Shown here: positions 17,841-27,005 of the stretch, piece after piece
How the letters are laid out: every line of letters begins with the position of its first letter
Numbering within the stretch: the first letter of the stretch is position 1
Assembly (NCBI GenBank): GCA_937867415.1
Contig: CALMKO010000292.1
Span: 1 to 42,719 of the forward strand
DNA: 42,719 nucleotides
Direction: 5' to 3'
Source of the DNA: an uncultured Verrucomicrobiota bacterium
GTDB taxonomy: Bacteria > Verrucomicrobiota > Verrucomicrobiia > Verrucomicrobiales > Akkermansiaceae
Notes under the pieces: model-generated
Told to the model about the DNA's origin: nothing
What the model saw: the letters and a program-made list of their open reading frames with translations, nothing else
Database searches by the model: none
Program-made: the position numbers and the translations under genes

Positions 17841-18455
17841 CTAGCCGTAATAGGGCCTGAGCATCCAGTAGCAGATGGGGCCGGTGATCGCGACATAGAG
17901 CCACATCGGAAACACCCAGCGGGCCAGCTTGCGATGCGCGGCGAAGCGGTTGGTCCAGCCGGCGATGAAGGTGAAAAGGATGAACGGCAGGCTGACGCCT
18001 GCGAGCACGATGTGACTGATCAACAAAACGAGATACGTCGGTCGCGTCCCCGCCACGGCCGCGCGTTCGGCGGCGCTGAGGATGCCATCCAGATCGGCAT
18101 CACCATATTTCACATCGGATGACGTGAAATGGTAGGCCACATAACTCAGCAGGAACAGAACCGAGAGACCCATCGCCGCGAGGATGAACTTGCGATGCAG
18201 CGCGATCTTTCCTTTCATGACGGAAATGAGCGCACCGATGAGGACGAGCGCCGCCACGGCATTCACCCCGGCGTGGAAAGGCGGGAGGAATGACAGGGAA
18301 ACCCCCTCCGGCAGCGGGATTTGCAGTTCCGGGCGGCGCATCAACCCCACCAAGATCAGGACCAGTGCGGTGATCACCCATGCGATGATCCCTAACTTTT
18401 TGGAAAGCGCCTCATTCGGGGCGCGGCTCAGCCATTGCTTGCGTTCGTCGTTCAT
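17841..18455 (-). CDS. DUF420 membrane protein (CtaM/YozB-like, oxidase assembly)
   Basis: The 204-residue protein has five predicted transmembrane segments and the DUF420 pattern: FHAGVNAVAALVL, a conserved IALHRKFILAAMG histidine-arginine loop, SYVAYHF, ISHIVLAGVSLPFI and AAHRKLARWVFPMWLYV. Related proteins in Bacillus are needed for assembly of cytochrome aa3 or caa3 oxidase. An insertion between the third and fourth helices contains DADLDGILSAAERAA, which resembles an EF-hand calcium loop and is not something I expect in this family. The start ATG overlaps the upstream SCO1 stop by one base, implying translational coupling and a shared role in copper-oxidase assembly. Confidence 0.82.
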   Translation of the reverse strand: MNDERKQWLSRAPNEALSKKLGIIAWVITALVLILVGLMRRPELQIPLPEGVSLSFLPPFHAGVNAVAALVLIGALISVMKGKIALHRKFILAAMGLSVLFLLSYVAYHFTSSDVKYGDADLDGILSAAERAAVAGTRPTYLVLLISHIVLAGVSLPFILFTFIAGWTNRFAAHRKLARWVFPMWLYVAITGPICYWMLRPYYG

Positions 18456-19183
18456 CAGATCCCGGGTGTTTCGTTTTTCTCAAGCTCCGCACGGATGCGG
18501 GCGAAGAGCTCGTCCTTGAGTTTCTGATAGAGACCCGGATCGAGCTTTTTCGCTTCCTCGGAGCGTGCATCGGCGAGCGGCCACTTGCCGATCACCTTGA
18601 AATTCCGGTCCACCAGGATGAATCCGAGATCGTGGGAATATCGGCCGTTTGCCTCGATGTCCTGCGGATCGGTGCGCTCGCGGATGCCAAAAAATTTGAG
18701 CTCCTTCTCCAGGTATTCATGGGTCGTCTTCGCATCACCCGCGTTGAGGAACCACCAATTCTTGGTCTCGGCACCGAGGGCGGAGGCGTAGTCTGAGAGT
18801 TTCTCCTGCTTGTCATTTTCAGGATCCACCGAGATGCAGGCGATGTGGAAATCCGGGTGATTCCTGAATTCATCGTAGATCTTCCGGAGTTCCTCGCCAT
18901 TGCGAACCGCACAATGCGGGCAGATCGCAAAAAACTCAGCGACCACCCATACCTTGCCGCGCAAGTCGGAGAGCTTCACGGCCTGGTTGGCTTGATTGAC
19001 CGCAGGGAGATCCTTGGCGATTTCAAACCACTGCGGTGCGACATCCTTGCCGGTATTCTGGACAAGCGGGGCTTGATAGGGCTCGTCCAAGCCCTTGCGG
19101 AGATACATGGAAATGCTGAGCACGCCGACGCAAATGGCGGCAACCCCGGTGTAAAACAGAGCGATGGTAGGGATGCGTTTCAT
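18455..19183 (-). CDS. SCO1/SenC family copper chaperone-like protein
   Basis: The 242-residue protein has one N-terminal membrane anchor (residues 6-28) and a periplasmic thioredoxin-like domain. It carries the redox/copper site FFAICPHCAVRNG (CPxC near residue 93) and a downstream histidine in RYSHDLGFILVD near residue 190, the expected third ligand. SCO proteins deliver copper to the CuA site of cytochrome c oxidase or reduce its cysteines. The CPHC motif is tighter than the classical CxxxC of SCO1, so a thiol-reductase role is also possible. ATG 19183 overlaps the upstream paralogue's stop (ATGA overlap), and the stop overlaps the DUF420 start. Confidence 0.82.
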   Translation of the reverse strand: MKRIPTIALFYTGVAAICVGVLSISMYLRKGLDEPYQAPLVQNTGKDVAPQWFEIAKDLPAVNQANQAVKLSDLRGKVWVVAEFFAICPHCAVRNGEELRKIYDEFRNHPDFHIACISVDPENDKQEKLSDYASALGAETKNWWFLNAGDAKTTHEYLEKELKFFGIRERTDPQDIEANGRYSHDLGFILVDRNFKVIGKWPLADARSEEAKKLDPGLYQKLKDELFARIRAELEKNETPGI

Positions 19184-19959
19184 TCTTTCTTGAAGGGTTC
19201 GGAGAGGAGTTTGTCGATGGTGTGATTCAGCAGCGTTTCCATTTCCTCGACGTTGCTGCGCGGGGTGCCGGTCTTGGTGCCCTTGGCGTCCCAGGCGGCG
19301 GCCTGGGCGAAGTCGAATGTCGCGATGAACGGTGGTCCTCCCACTTGCTGCGGGACCACCGCGCGGCGGATGTGGCCGTTCTTGTCGATGAGAATGATGG
19401 TCGGGTCGTAGTCCCACTTGCCCGACTTGTCATTCGGATAGGTCGTGGTTTTCAGCTCGTTTTTGATGAACTTGTGGAGGGTCTTCGGCTCGTTGCTGCC
19501 AAGCCACCATTGCGGGAGGACCATGCCGCGGGCGGTGGCGGTTTCTGAGAGAAATGCGAGGAGTTGCTCGGCTGGCATGGGGTCGATCATGAGCGAAATC
19601 AACTGGAAATCCGCCTGCCCGGCACGTGACACAGACAGGCGCTTCATCACTTCCATACTGTGCTGGGCGATCTCCGGGTCCTTGGCGCTGAAGACATTGA
19701 TGGCGATGACCTTGCCCCGCAGATCTGCGATATCCACCGTTTTGCCGTCCTGACGCAGCATCCGTAGGTCGCGCTCCTTGGTGATCCGATAGATGATCGC
19801 CGGGCGGTCGTCCACGGCCTGGCTCTTGCTCCACTTCTCGTAGGCCTTGAGCACCAGCCAGCCACCGAGCAGCATGACCCCCACCAGCACGAACGCCGTG
19901 TTGCGGAGTTTCCTGGGATCGCGGATGGCGGGTTCGAGACTAGGGTCAGGCAGGCGCAT
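19180..19959 (-). CDS. SCO1-like protein without the cysteine/histidine copper site
   Basis: This 259-residue protein is a paralogue-like neighbour of the SCO protein downstream. It has a membrane anchor at residues 22-42, then a thioredoxin-like fold with DIADLRGKVIAINVFSAKDP where a SCO protein would have its CxxxC, and KWDYDPTIILIDKNG where the copper-binding histidine would be. Both cysteines and the histidine are missing, so copper binding and thiol chemistry are unlikely. The four-base overlap with the next gene indicates coupled translation. A heterodimer or regulatory partner of the active SCO protein is a reasonable inference. It appears to be the first gene of the operon reading leftward to kamA. 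Confidence 0.72.
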   Translation of the reverse strand: MRLPDPSLEPAIRDPRKLRNTAFVLVGVMLLGGWLVLKAYEKWSKSQAVDDRPAIIYRITKERDLRMLRQDGKTVDIADLRGKVIAINVFSAKDPEIAQHSMEVMKRLSVSRAGQADFQLISLMIDPMPAEQLLAFLSETATARGMVLPQWWLGSNEPKTLHKFIKNELKTTTYPNDKSGKWDYDPTIILIDKNGHIRRAVVPQQVGGPPFIATFDFAQAAAWDAKGTKTGTPRSNVEEMETLLNHTIDKLLSEPFKKE

Positions 19960-20042
19960 TGCTGGCGCAACGTAAGCGGGACCGGGGGGGAGGCAAGCTC
20001 AACGCGATGGATTTTTCAAAATAAGCGCCCGCAACCGGCGGT

Positions 20043-21110
20043 CTAGGCAAGCGGGGCAGGGGAGTCGGGCCCCGAGCGGCTGCGGAGGGTTTTTCCGTCT
20101 TTCCAAGTCGGGGTGATGAGGATGCCCCGGGGGCTGAGGGAAAGTGGCTCCTTTCCAGCGGTTGTTAGTGAGACCAGCAAGTCCACGGCGGCCTCTCCTG
20201 TCAGGTCGTTGTGCTGCTCCATGCCTGCCCAATCCTGGCAGCCACGGCGGCATTCGAGCTGGACCAGGCCGATGTCTTCGGGGATTCGGTAGCCTGAGGC
20301 AAGCAGCCATTCCTCCACCACGGTATGCAGGGTGAGAATGGCGTCGGGCTTGCGCCGCTTCAACCAATCGCGAAACACGCCCGGGTTCTCCCGACTCGCA
20401 TCCACCTTGAGAAAGGGGGCGAGCCGATCGGCAGGCCGCAGGTTTTTCAAGCCATGCTCGAAGGCTGCCGTAAACCTGCCGCCGACCAGACGGTCGATGG
20501 TTTCCTCAATGACAAGCGCTGGCCTGTGGACGCCTCGCTCGCAGATCCGCTCAAGCGCCTCGATCAGCAACGCGTGGTGGTCCACACAGACAAAGCTGAG
20601 CGTGGGATCGTAAGTCCGCACGCCCGTGACCACTGCTGCGAAATTACGCCACAAGGATTCAAACCCCGCCGGTAAAAGATTCTCCTTCATCATCCCGACC
20701 ACCAGCGCGCCGCGGATGCCTCTGGCTTTCAAGATCGACTCGAGACGCCCGTCCTGCAGTTCCGGCTGGTGCAGCCAAAACTCGTCCAAGCCGTAACCGA
20801 GCTCGGCCGCTCGCCGCCGACAACCCGCCACGTAGTCGGGCACGGTCGGATGCTGGCGGAAGGCATCGCGGTCTTGATTCGCATTCATCAACGCAAAGTT
20901 ATGCTTGTAAACCGCATCCGACCCTTTGCGCAGCTCCGCCATCAACTCGGAAATCACCGGGTTGGCCTTGTAACCCAGATCGGCTGCCACTTGGCGCACC
21001 CGCTGCCGGGTGACCTCGGGAATCTGAGGGTCGCTCCGCAGCGCCAGGGATACGGTGTTTTTCGAGACGCCGGCGCGCTTGGCCACGTCGCTCATGCTGA
21101 TGCGTTTCAT
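20043..21110 (-). CDS. LacI-family transcriptional regulator of the arabinose operon
   Basis: The 355-residue protein has a LacI-type helix-turn-helix at its N-terminus (MSDVAKRAGVSKNTVSLALR) with the hinge-helix region after LGYKANPVISELMAELR, followed by a periplasmic-binding-protein-like ligand domain ending near residue 340. I chose ATG 21110 because the HTH begins 5 residues later; upstream codons in frame read through the operator-like palindrome. The gene diverges from araB with 66 bases between starts. That position, with a perfect palindrome in the gap, suggests it represses araBAD and the symporter and is released by L-arabinose or a related sugar. Confidence 0.9.
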   Translation of the reverse strand: MKRISMSDVAKRAGVSKNTVSLALRSDPQIPEVTRQRVRQVAADLGYKANPVISELMAELRKGSDAVYKHNFALMNANQDRDAFRQHPTVPDYVAGCRRRAAELGYGLDEFWLHQPELQDGRLESILKARGIRGALVVGMMKENLLPAGFESLWRNFAAVVTGVRTYDPTLSFVCVDHHALLIEALERICERGVHRPALVIEETIDRLVGGRFTAAFEHGLKNLRPADRLAPFLKVDASRENPGVFRDWLKRRKPDAILTLHTVVEEWLLASGYRIPEDIGLVQLECRRGCQDWAGMEQHNDLTGEAAVDLLVSLTTAGKEPLSLSPRGILITPTWKDGKTLRSRSGPDSPAPLA

Positions 21111-21115
21111 CCGCC

Positions 21116-21130
21116 ACTTGACTGTCAAGT
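21116..21130. promoter_or_regulatory. Candidate LacI-family operator (perfect 15-base palindrome)
   Basis: ACTTGACTGTCAAGT is a perfect inverted repeat with 7-base arms around a central T. It sits 5 bases before the regulator's start codon and overlaps the best -35 box of araB, so binding would block araB transcription and possibly its own gene. An imperfectly spaced TCCGCC...GGCGGA pair flanks it. I saw no second copy of the 15-mer in the window. Confidence 0.55.
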
Positions 21131-21146
21131 TGCTGGCGGATTTACA
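21118..21146 (+). promoter_or_regulatory. Candidate araB promoter
   Basis: TTGACT at 21118-21123 is followed after 17 bases by TTTACA at 21141-21146. The -35 is five of six to consensus, the -10 is weak (three of six). The start codon is 30 bases downstream. The -35 box lies inside the palindrome, which is the classical arrangement for repression. Confidence 0.4.
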
Positions 21147-21176
21147 AGCACGAATCATTCATGGCTTATCAAGGGC

Positions 21177-22838
21177 ATGTTCACGATAGGTCTCGATTAT
21201 GGCTCCAATTCAGTCCGCGCATTGGTAGTCCGCTGCGCGGATGGCGCGGAGCTTGGAACGGCGGTATTTGATTACCCATCAGGTCATGAGGGGATCTTTC
21301 TGGATCCTTCGGATCACAATCTGGCACGTCAGAGCCCGGGCGATTGGTTGCTGGGCGCGGAAACGGCCATTTGCCAGGCGCTCGCGCAAGCCGCCGCATT
21401 CCCGGATTTTTCGGCGGCGAAAGTCGTCGGCATCGGCGTCGATGGCACGGGGTCTTCCCCCATACCGGTGAACGGGATGAATCAGCCCTTGGCGATGGAT
21501 TCCCAATTTGCAGGGAACCTGAACGCGCAGTGCTGGTTGTGGAAGGATCACACCGCCATTGAAGAGGCTGCCCGCATTACCGAAATCGCGGGTCGCCTGC
21601 GTCCGCATTATCTCGCGAAAATCGGCGGCACCTATTCCTCAGAGTGGTTCTGGGCAAAACTTTGGCACTGCCTCAATGCCGACCCCGCTGTGTTTGCTGC
21701 GGCCCATTCCTGGGTGGAGCTTGCCGATTTCATCCCTGCCGTGCTTGCCGGGGTCAAACGTCCTGAGGACATCGTCCGCGGGATTTGCATGGCTGGCCAC
21801 AAGGCCATGTATGCGGAAGATTGGGGCGGCCTGCCCGATGAGGAATTTCTAGGCGCGCTGGATCCTCAACTCGCGGCGCTGCGTCCGCGGCTCTATCAGG
21901 ACGCGGTCGATGCCTCGGCCCGCGCCGGCTCGCTCTGCCCGGAGTGGGCGGATAAGCTAGGTCTCCCCGCGGGCATCGCCATCGCGGTGGGGGAGATGGA
22001 TGTCCACTACGGTGCCATCGGCTGCGGCGTGGATGAGGGCACCTTGGTCAAGGTGATCGGCACCTCGACCTGCGACTGCGCGGTGGTCTCGGCCACTCGG
22101 GAGGTGGCGGATATCCCGGGCATCTGCGGCATCGTCAAAGGGGCGATTCTTCCCGGGTTTTACGGCGTCGAGGCCGGCCAATCTGCTGTGGGCGATATCT
22201 TCAAATGGTTTGTCGAAGGCGTCTGCGGCGGAGACCCTGCGCTGCACGCGACGCTCTCCGAACAAGCAGCCGAGCTCAAGCCCGGTCAATCCGGACTGCT
22301 CGCGCTGGATTGGAACAATGGCAATCGCACCATCCTCGTGGACCAACGCCTCACGGGCCTGCTACTCGGCCAAACGCTACACACGTCTCGCGCTGAAATC
22401 TATCGCGCACTGATCGAGGCCACAGCCTTCGGGGCGCGGGCGATCGTGGAGAGACTCGTGGAGTATGGCGTGCCGGTGAAACGCATCGTGTGCTCCGGGG
22501 GAATCGCGGCGAAGAACCCTCTGCTCATGCAGATCTATGCGGATGTCACCGGTTGCGAGATGCGCGTATCCCGCTCCGATCAGTCATGCGCGCTTGGCGC
22601 AGCCATCGGCGCGGCGGTCTGTGCCGGGGCCCATCCGGATTTCGCAAGCGCCCAAGCGGCCATGACCGGGCTCAAGGAAATCATCTATCAGCCGATTGCC
22701 GCCAATCAGGAAATCTATCAAAAACTCCATTCGCTCTATCGTGAACTTCATGACTCCTTCGGCGGTGTCACCACGTCCGCCGACCTTGGCCACGTCATGA
22801 AAGACCTGCTCGCCCTGAAAATCCAACAATCCCACTGA
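21177..22838 (+). CDS. araB: Ribulokinase
   Basis: This FGGY-family kinase phosphorylates L-ribulose at C5, the second step of L-arabinose breakdown. The 553-residue length matches AraB. It opens with the ATP-binding [15 protein letters not shown], contains [39 protein letters not shown] and [15 protein letters not shown], and near residue 440 the [21 protein letters not shown] block that closes the nucleotide site. ATG 21177 was chosen because the first kinase strand starts 2 residues later. The AAGGG just before it is too close to be an ideal ribosome site. It is first in an operon with araA, araD and a symporter, with a 5-base gap to araA. Confidence 0.95.
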   Translation: MFTIGLDYGSNSVRALVVRCADGAELGTAVFDYPSGHEGIFLDPSDHNLARQSPGDWLLGAETAICQALAQAAAFPDFSAAKVVGIGVDGTGSSPIPVNGMNQPLAMDSQFAGNLNAQCWLWKDHTAIEEAARITEIAGRLRPHYLAKIGGTYSSEWFWAKLWHCLNADPAVFAAAHSWVELADFIPAVLAGVKRPEDIVRGICMAGHKAMYAEDWGGLPDEEFLGALDPQLAALRPRLYQDAVDASARAGSLCPEWADKLGLPAGIAIAVGEMDVHYGAIGCGVDEGTLVKVIGTSTCDCAVVSATREVADIPGICGIVKGAILPGFYGVEAGQSAVGDIFKWFVEGVCGGDPALHATLSEQAAELKPGQSGLLALDWNNGNRTILVDQRLTGLLLGQTLHTSRAEIYRALIEATAFGARAIVERLVEYGVPVKRIVCSGGIAAKNPLLMQIYADVTGCEMRVSRSDQSCALGAAIGAAVCAGAHPDFASAQAAMTGLKEIIYQPIAANQEIYQKLHSLYRELHDSFGGVTTSADLGHVMKDLLALKIQQSH

Positions 22839-22843
22839 ATCCC

Positions 22844-24364
22844 ATGTCTGACATCAACAAGTTCAAAAGCCTCGAAATCTGGTTCGTCACCGGTTCCCAG
22901 CACCTTTACGGCCCGGAAGCCTTGAAAAAGGTCGATGAGCATTCCAAGGCTGTCGTCAAGGCGCTCAATGCCTCGGGCTCGCTGCCACACAAGGTGGTCT
23001 TCAAGCCGGTGCTCAAGTCATCTGCCGAAATCACCCAGTTCGCCATCGACGCAAACTCGGAAAAAAACTGCATCGGCATCATCGCGTGGATGCATACGTT
23101 TTCTCCCGCGAAGATGTGGATCGAGGGCTTGCAAATCCTCCGCAAGCCGCTTGCAGACCTCCACACCCAGTTCAACCGCGACATCCCGTGGGGGGATATT
23201 GACATGGATTTCATGAACCTCAACCAAACCGCGCACGGTGGCCGTGAGTTCGGGCACATCGGGGCGCGCCTCCGCCTGCCACGCAAGGCGGTGGTGGGGC
23301 ATTGGCAGGATCCGGAAGTGCATGAACGCCTCGCCGCATGGGCGCGGGCGGCCCGCGGCTGGCATGTATCTCGCAATCTCAAGCTGGCTCGCATCGGCGA
23401 TAACATGCGCCACGTTTCGGTCACGGAGGGTGACAAGGTCTCCGCTCAAATCCGTTTCGGTTGGGAGGTCAACACCTTCGGAGTCGGCGATCTGGTCGCA
23501 AAGATCGATGCCCAGCCCAAGGCGAAGATTGACAAACTCTGTGCTCTCTATGAACAGAAATACCGGGTTGCACCGGAACTGAAAAAGGGTGCTGCCCGTC
23601 ACGAGTCGCTGCGGGATTCCGCTGCGATCGAACTGGGGCTTCGAGAGTTGTTAGAGGAAGGGGGCTTCACCGCATTCACCACCACCTTCGAAGATCTCCA
23701 TGGCATGAAGCAGCTCCCCGGCCTGGCCGTGCAGCGCTTGATGGAAGACGGTTATGGCTTCGCCGGCGAAGGCGACTGGAAAACCGCCGCGCTCACCCGC
23801 ATCATGAAAGTCATGGCGCACGGTCTCGAGGGCGGAACCTCGTTCATGGAGGACTATACCTATCACCTCGATCCGAAAAATCCGCTGATCCTTGGTGCGC
23901 ACATGTTAGAAATTTGTCCCTCGATCGCCAGCGAGGTTCCAAAGATTGAAATCCACCCTCTCGGCATCGGTGGCAAGGAGGATCCCTGCCGCATGGTTTT
24001 CGACTGCGGCGCGGGAAATGCCGTCAACGGCTCCATCATCGATCTCGGCAGCCGCCACCGGTTTCTGGTCAACGAGGTGGAGTGCGTCGCGCCACAAAAC
24101 AAGCTGCCGAAGCTGCCGGTCGCGCGTGTGCTGTGGAAGCCGCTTCCCGACCTCAAGACCGCCACGGCGGCCTGGATCTATGCGGGAGGCGCGCACCACA
24201 CCGTGCTCTCCTACGCCCTCACCACGGAGCACCTCGAAGATTTCGCGGAAATGGCAAAAATCGAGCTCAGCGTGATCGATGGCGACACCCGCCTCCGCTG
24301 CTACCGGAATGAACTCCGGCAACAAGATCTTTATTTCCATCTCGCCCAAGGCATTCAAGGTTGA
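22844..24364 (+). CDS. araA: L-arabinose isomerase
   Basis: AraA converts L-arabinose to L-ribulose using Mn2+. The 506-residue length fits. It starts [18 protein letters not shown], a near-diagnostic AraA opening, and includes [31 protein letters not shown] and [16 protein letters not shown], which holds a conserved metal-site histidine. All regions expected for the fold are intact. It begins 5 bases after araB and ends 5 bases before araD, so the three are translated from one message. No anomaly was seen. Confidence 0.96.
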   Translation: MSDINKFKSLEIWFVTGSQHLYGPEALKKVDEHSKAVVKALNASGSLPHKVVFKPVLKSSAEITQFAIDANSEKNCIGIIAWMHTFSPAKMWIEGLQILRKPLADLHTQFNRDIPWGDIDMDFMNLNQTAHGGREFGHIGARLRLPRKAVVGHWQDPEVHERLAAWARAARGWHVSRNLKLARIGDNMRHVSVTEGDKVSAQIRFGWEVNTFGVGDLVAKIDAQPKAKIDKLCALYEQKYRVAPELKKGAARHESLRDSAAIELGLRELLEEGGFTAFTTTFEDLHGMKQLPGLAVQRLMEDGYGFAGEGDWKTAALTRIMKVMAHGLEGGTSFMEDYTYHLDPKNPLILGAHMLEICPSIASEVPKIEIHPLGIGGKEDPCRMVFDCGAGNAVNGSIIDLGSRHRFLVNEVECVAPQNKLPKLPVARVLWKPLPDLKTATAAWIYAGGAHHTVLSYALTTEHLEDFAEMAKIELSVIDGDTRLRCYRNELRQQDLYFHLAQGIQG

Positions 24365-24369
24365 TCCCC

Positions 24370-25065
24370 ATGAGCTACCAATCCATCAAAGAGGAATGCT
24401 TCGAGGCCAATCTAGCCCTGCCAAAAACCGGCTTGGTCGATCTCACGTTCGGTAACGTCTCGGTCGCGGACCCCGAGCGGCGGGTCTTCGCCATCAAGCC
24501 CAGCGGTGTGGATTACCACAAGCTCACGGCGGATGACATCGTGGTGCTCGACTACGAAGGGAACATCGTGGAGGGCACGCTACGGCCCTCGTCAGACACG
24601 CCGACCCACCGATGTCTGTTTCTCAACTTTCCCGGTATCCGTTCCGTGGTGCACACTCACTCGCGCAGTGCTGTCGCTTTCGCACAAGCGGCGATGGAGC
24701 TCCCTTGTCTTGGGACCACGCACTGCGATTACTTCCACGGCGCGGTGCCCGTCACCCGTGCGATGACTCCGGCTGAAGTGGCGGCCGAGTATGAATGGGA
24801 GACGGGCTTGGTCATCGTCGAGCGCTTCTCCGGAATCAACCCGCTTGATATTCCTGCGGTGCTTGTCAGGAATCACGGCCCATTCACCTGGGGGCCATCG
24901 GCGGCCAAGGCGCTTGAGACCGCGCTCGCACTCGAAATCGTTGCGGACATGGCCCTGAAAACCCTCGCGCTCAACCCGGCCGCCGCCGCCGCTCCACCCC
25001 ACCTTCTCAATAAACATTTTCTCCGAAAACATGGTCCATCCGCTTATTATGGACAAAACCGCTAG
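24370..25065 (+). CDS. araD: L-ribulose-5-phosphate 4-epimerase
   Basis: AraD converts L-ribulose 5-phosphate to D-xylulose 5-phosphate, feeding arabinose into the pentose phosphate pathway. The protein is 231 residues, equal to E. coli AraD. The class II aldolase-like zinc site appears as VVHTHSRSAVAFAQA near residue 96, the phosphate-binding LTFGNVSVAD and KPSGVDY near residues 27 and 44, and LVRNHGPFTWG with another zinc histidine near residue 170. I chose ATG 24370 over a TTG at 24361 because it keeps a 5-base gap to araA and gives the standard length. Confidence 0.95.
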   Translation: MSYQSIKEECFEANLALPKTGLVDLTFGNVSVADPERRVFAIKPSGVDYHKLTADDIVVLDYEGNIVEGTLRPSSDTPTHRCLFLNFPGIRSVVHTHSRSAVAFAQAAMELPCLGTTHCDYFHGAVPVTRAMTPAEVAAEYEWETGLVIVERFSGINPLDIPAVLVRNHGPFTWGPSAAKALETALALEIVADMALKTLALNPAAAAAPPHLLNKHFLRKHGPSAYYGQNR

Positions 25066-25089
25066 CCGCCAATCGAACCCTGAAAACCT

Positions 25090-26793
25090 ATGCAACTACT
25101 CGCTACCACACCTCAACTGATGGGCCTTGATTGGTCGATCATCGGAATCTATTTCCTGCTTCTCGTCGGAATCGTCTATTGGTCATCCGGTAAACAAAAA
25201 AGCACTTCGGACTACTTCCTTGCCGGGCGACATGCCGGATGGTTCGTGGTCGGGTGCTCGATCTTCGCGTCCAACATCGGCTCGGAACACATCGTCGGGC
25301 TTGCGGGGTCAGGCGCGAACAATGGCATGGCCCAGGCACACTGGGAAATGCACGGCTGGGTGCTCTTGATCCTCGGCTGGTTCTTCGTGCCGTTTTATTA
25401 CAGTTCCGGTGTCTTCACCATGCCGGAGTTCCTGGAACGCCGCTTCGATGCGCGCTCACGCTGGGTTTTGTCGATCGTTTCATTGATCGCTTATGTGTTC
25501 ACCAAGGTTTCGGTCACGGTCTATGCCGGAGCCATCGTCTTTCAGACGCTCCTGCCTGACACTTTCGGATCCCCGGAAAACGCGTTCTGGATCGGTGCCA
25601 TTGCCACGGTGGTGCTCACGGGGATCTATACCGTTTTCGGTGGCCTGCGTGCGGTGATCTATACCGAGGTGCTTCAGACGGTGGTCTTGATCATGGGCTC
25701 GCTTTTCATCACGTTTTATGGACTCGGGAAACTGGGTGGCTGGGAGCAACTGGTGGTCACCGCCAAGCCAAACGCTGCGAACTTCGCCCTGTGGCGTCCG
25801 CTTTCCGACCTGAATTTCCCTTGGTTGGGCGTGGTGATCGCCTCCTTCGTCATCGGTGTCTGGTATTGGTGCACGGACCAATACATCGTGCAACGCACCC
25901 TCGCCGCAAAAAACATCCAACACGCCCGCCGCGGTGCCATCTGGGGTGGTGCCTTGAAGATTCTTCCGGTATTCATCTTCCTTATCCCCGGGATGATCGG
26001 CTGGGCGCTGCACTCAAAAGGAATCATGAACATCGCCGCCAACCCGGACGGCAGCATCGTGGGGGATAAGATCTTCCCAACCATGGTGGCGGAACTCCTC
26101 CCGCTCGGTCTTCGCGGTCTGGTCGTCGCGGGACTGCTCTCCGCCCTCATGTCCTCGCTGGCTTCTTTGTTCAACTCCTGCGCCACTTTGTTCACGGTCG
26201 ATATCTACGACAAGCTGCGCCCCGGCCAAACCCAGCAGAAACTCGTGGCGGTGGGACGCATCGCGACGATCGTCGTGGTCGGCTTTGGTCTGATCTGGAT
26301 TCCGGTGATGAAAGTGATCTCGGAAAAAAGCAAAGGCCTTTACGACTACCTTCAGAACTTCCAAGGTTTCCTCGCCCCGCCGATCTTCGCGGTGTTTGTT
26401 CTCGGCATGTTCTCCAAGCGCGTCAACGCCCGCGGTGCCTTTGTCGGCTTGCTGGTTGGCTTCGTCGCGGGCATGACCAAGCTGACACTCCAAACGCTGA
26501 CCCAGTCGAACGTCATCAGTGGCGATGGCCTGCTCACCAGCATCGGAAAATACAACGGCTACTACGCCTGTGGCTGGCTCACTTTGCTCAGCATCGTGAC
26601 CATCGTCCTGGTCTCGCTTTCCTCACCGGCACCCACAGCAGAGAAGCTTTACAACATCACCTTCCGCACCTTGAGCACGGAAAAACGCGCGGAGTGGAAG
26701 GAGTCCATCACCATCGCCGACTGGCTAGGCACGCTCGCGGTCCTGGGCATCATCGTTGCCGGTTACCTCTACTTTAGCTTCTGGCTGAGTTGA
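25090..26793 (+). CDS. Sodium/solute symporter (SSS family), probable arabinose importer
   Basis: The 567-residue membrane protein belongs to the SGLT-like sodium:solute symporters. About 14 hydrophobic segments are visible. Family hallmarks include DYFLAGRHAGWFVVGCSIFASNIGSEHIVGLAGSG near residues 37-70, YTVFGGLRAVIYTEVLQ near 180 and GLLSALMSSLASLFNS near 350 with the serines that bind sodium. It is placed 24 bases after araD with no terminator between, so it is most likely the sugar importer of the arabinose operon. Substrate is inferred from context only; related carriers move galactose, xylose or myo-inositol. Confidence 0.9.
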   Translation: MQLLATTPQLMGLDWSIIGIYFLLLVGIVYWSSGKQKSTSDYFLAGRHAGWFVVGCSIFASNIGSEHIVGLAGSGANNGMAQAHWEMHGWVLLILGWFFVPFYYSSGVFTMPEFLERRFDARSRWVLSIVSLIAYVFTKVSVTVYAGAIVFQTLLPDTFGSPENAFWIGAIATVVLTGIYTVFGGLRAVIYTEVLQTVVLIMGSLFITFYGLGKLGGWEQLVVTAKPNAANFALWRPLSDLNFPWLGVVIASFVIGVWYWCTDQYIVQRTLAAKNIQHARRGAIWGGALKILPVFIFLIPGMIGWALHSKGIMNIAANPDGSIVGDKIFPTMVAELLPLGLRGLVVAGLLSALMSSLASLFNSCATLFTVDIYDKLRPGQTQQKLVAVGRIATIVVVGFGLIWIPVMKVISEKSKGLYDYLQNFQGFLAPPIFAVFVLGMFSKRVNARGAFVGLLVGFVAGMTKLTLQTLTQSNVISGDGLLTSIGKYNGYYACGWLTLLSIVTIVLVSLSSPAPTAEKLYNITFRTLSTEKRAEWKESITIADWLGTLAVLGIIVAGYLYFSFWLS

Positions 26794-27005
26794 GCGGCGC
26801 GGACTGCGGTTGGCGATGTCGCATTTGTCCCGGTGTTCCCCGCCCAGCACTCCGGCTTCTAGCAGGATCGAAAAAATTCCACGTTTAGGAACTCTTCGCG
26901 AAAACGGGCATTGGAGTTCTCCGATGTGCCGCTCCTGAGGCTGCCGAAGTGACGCGGGACCCACGGATGGGGCGGGTCGGAAAGCGGTCAAGGCTTGGTG
27001 GGAAT

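Noticed and set aside
19925-19945. tRNA T-arm-like GGGTTCGAGACT
   Set aside because: It lies inside the coding sequence of the SCO-like protein and no acceptor or anticodon stem can be formed around it.
20769-21176. Long upstream extension of the araB frame
   Set aside because: It runs antisense through the LacI regulator; AraB homology begins at the ATG at 21177.
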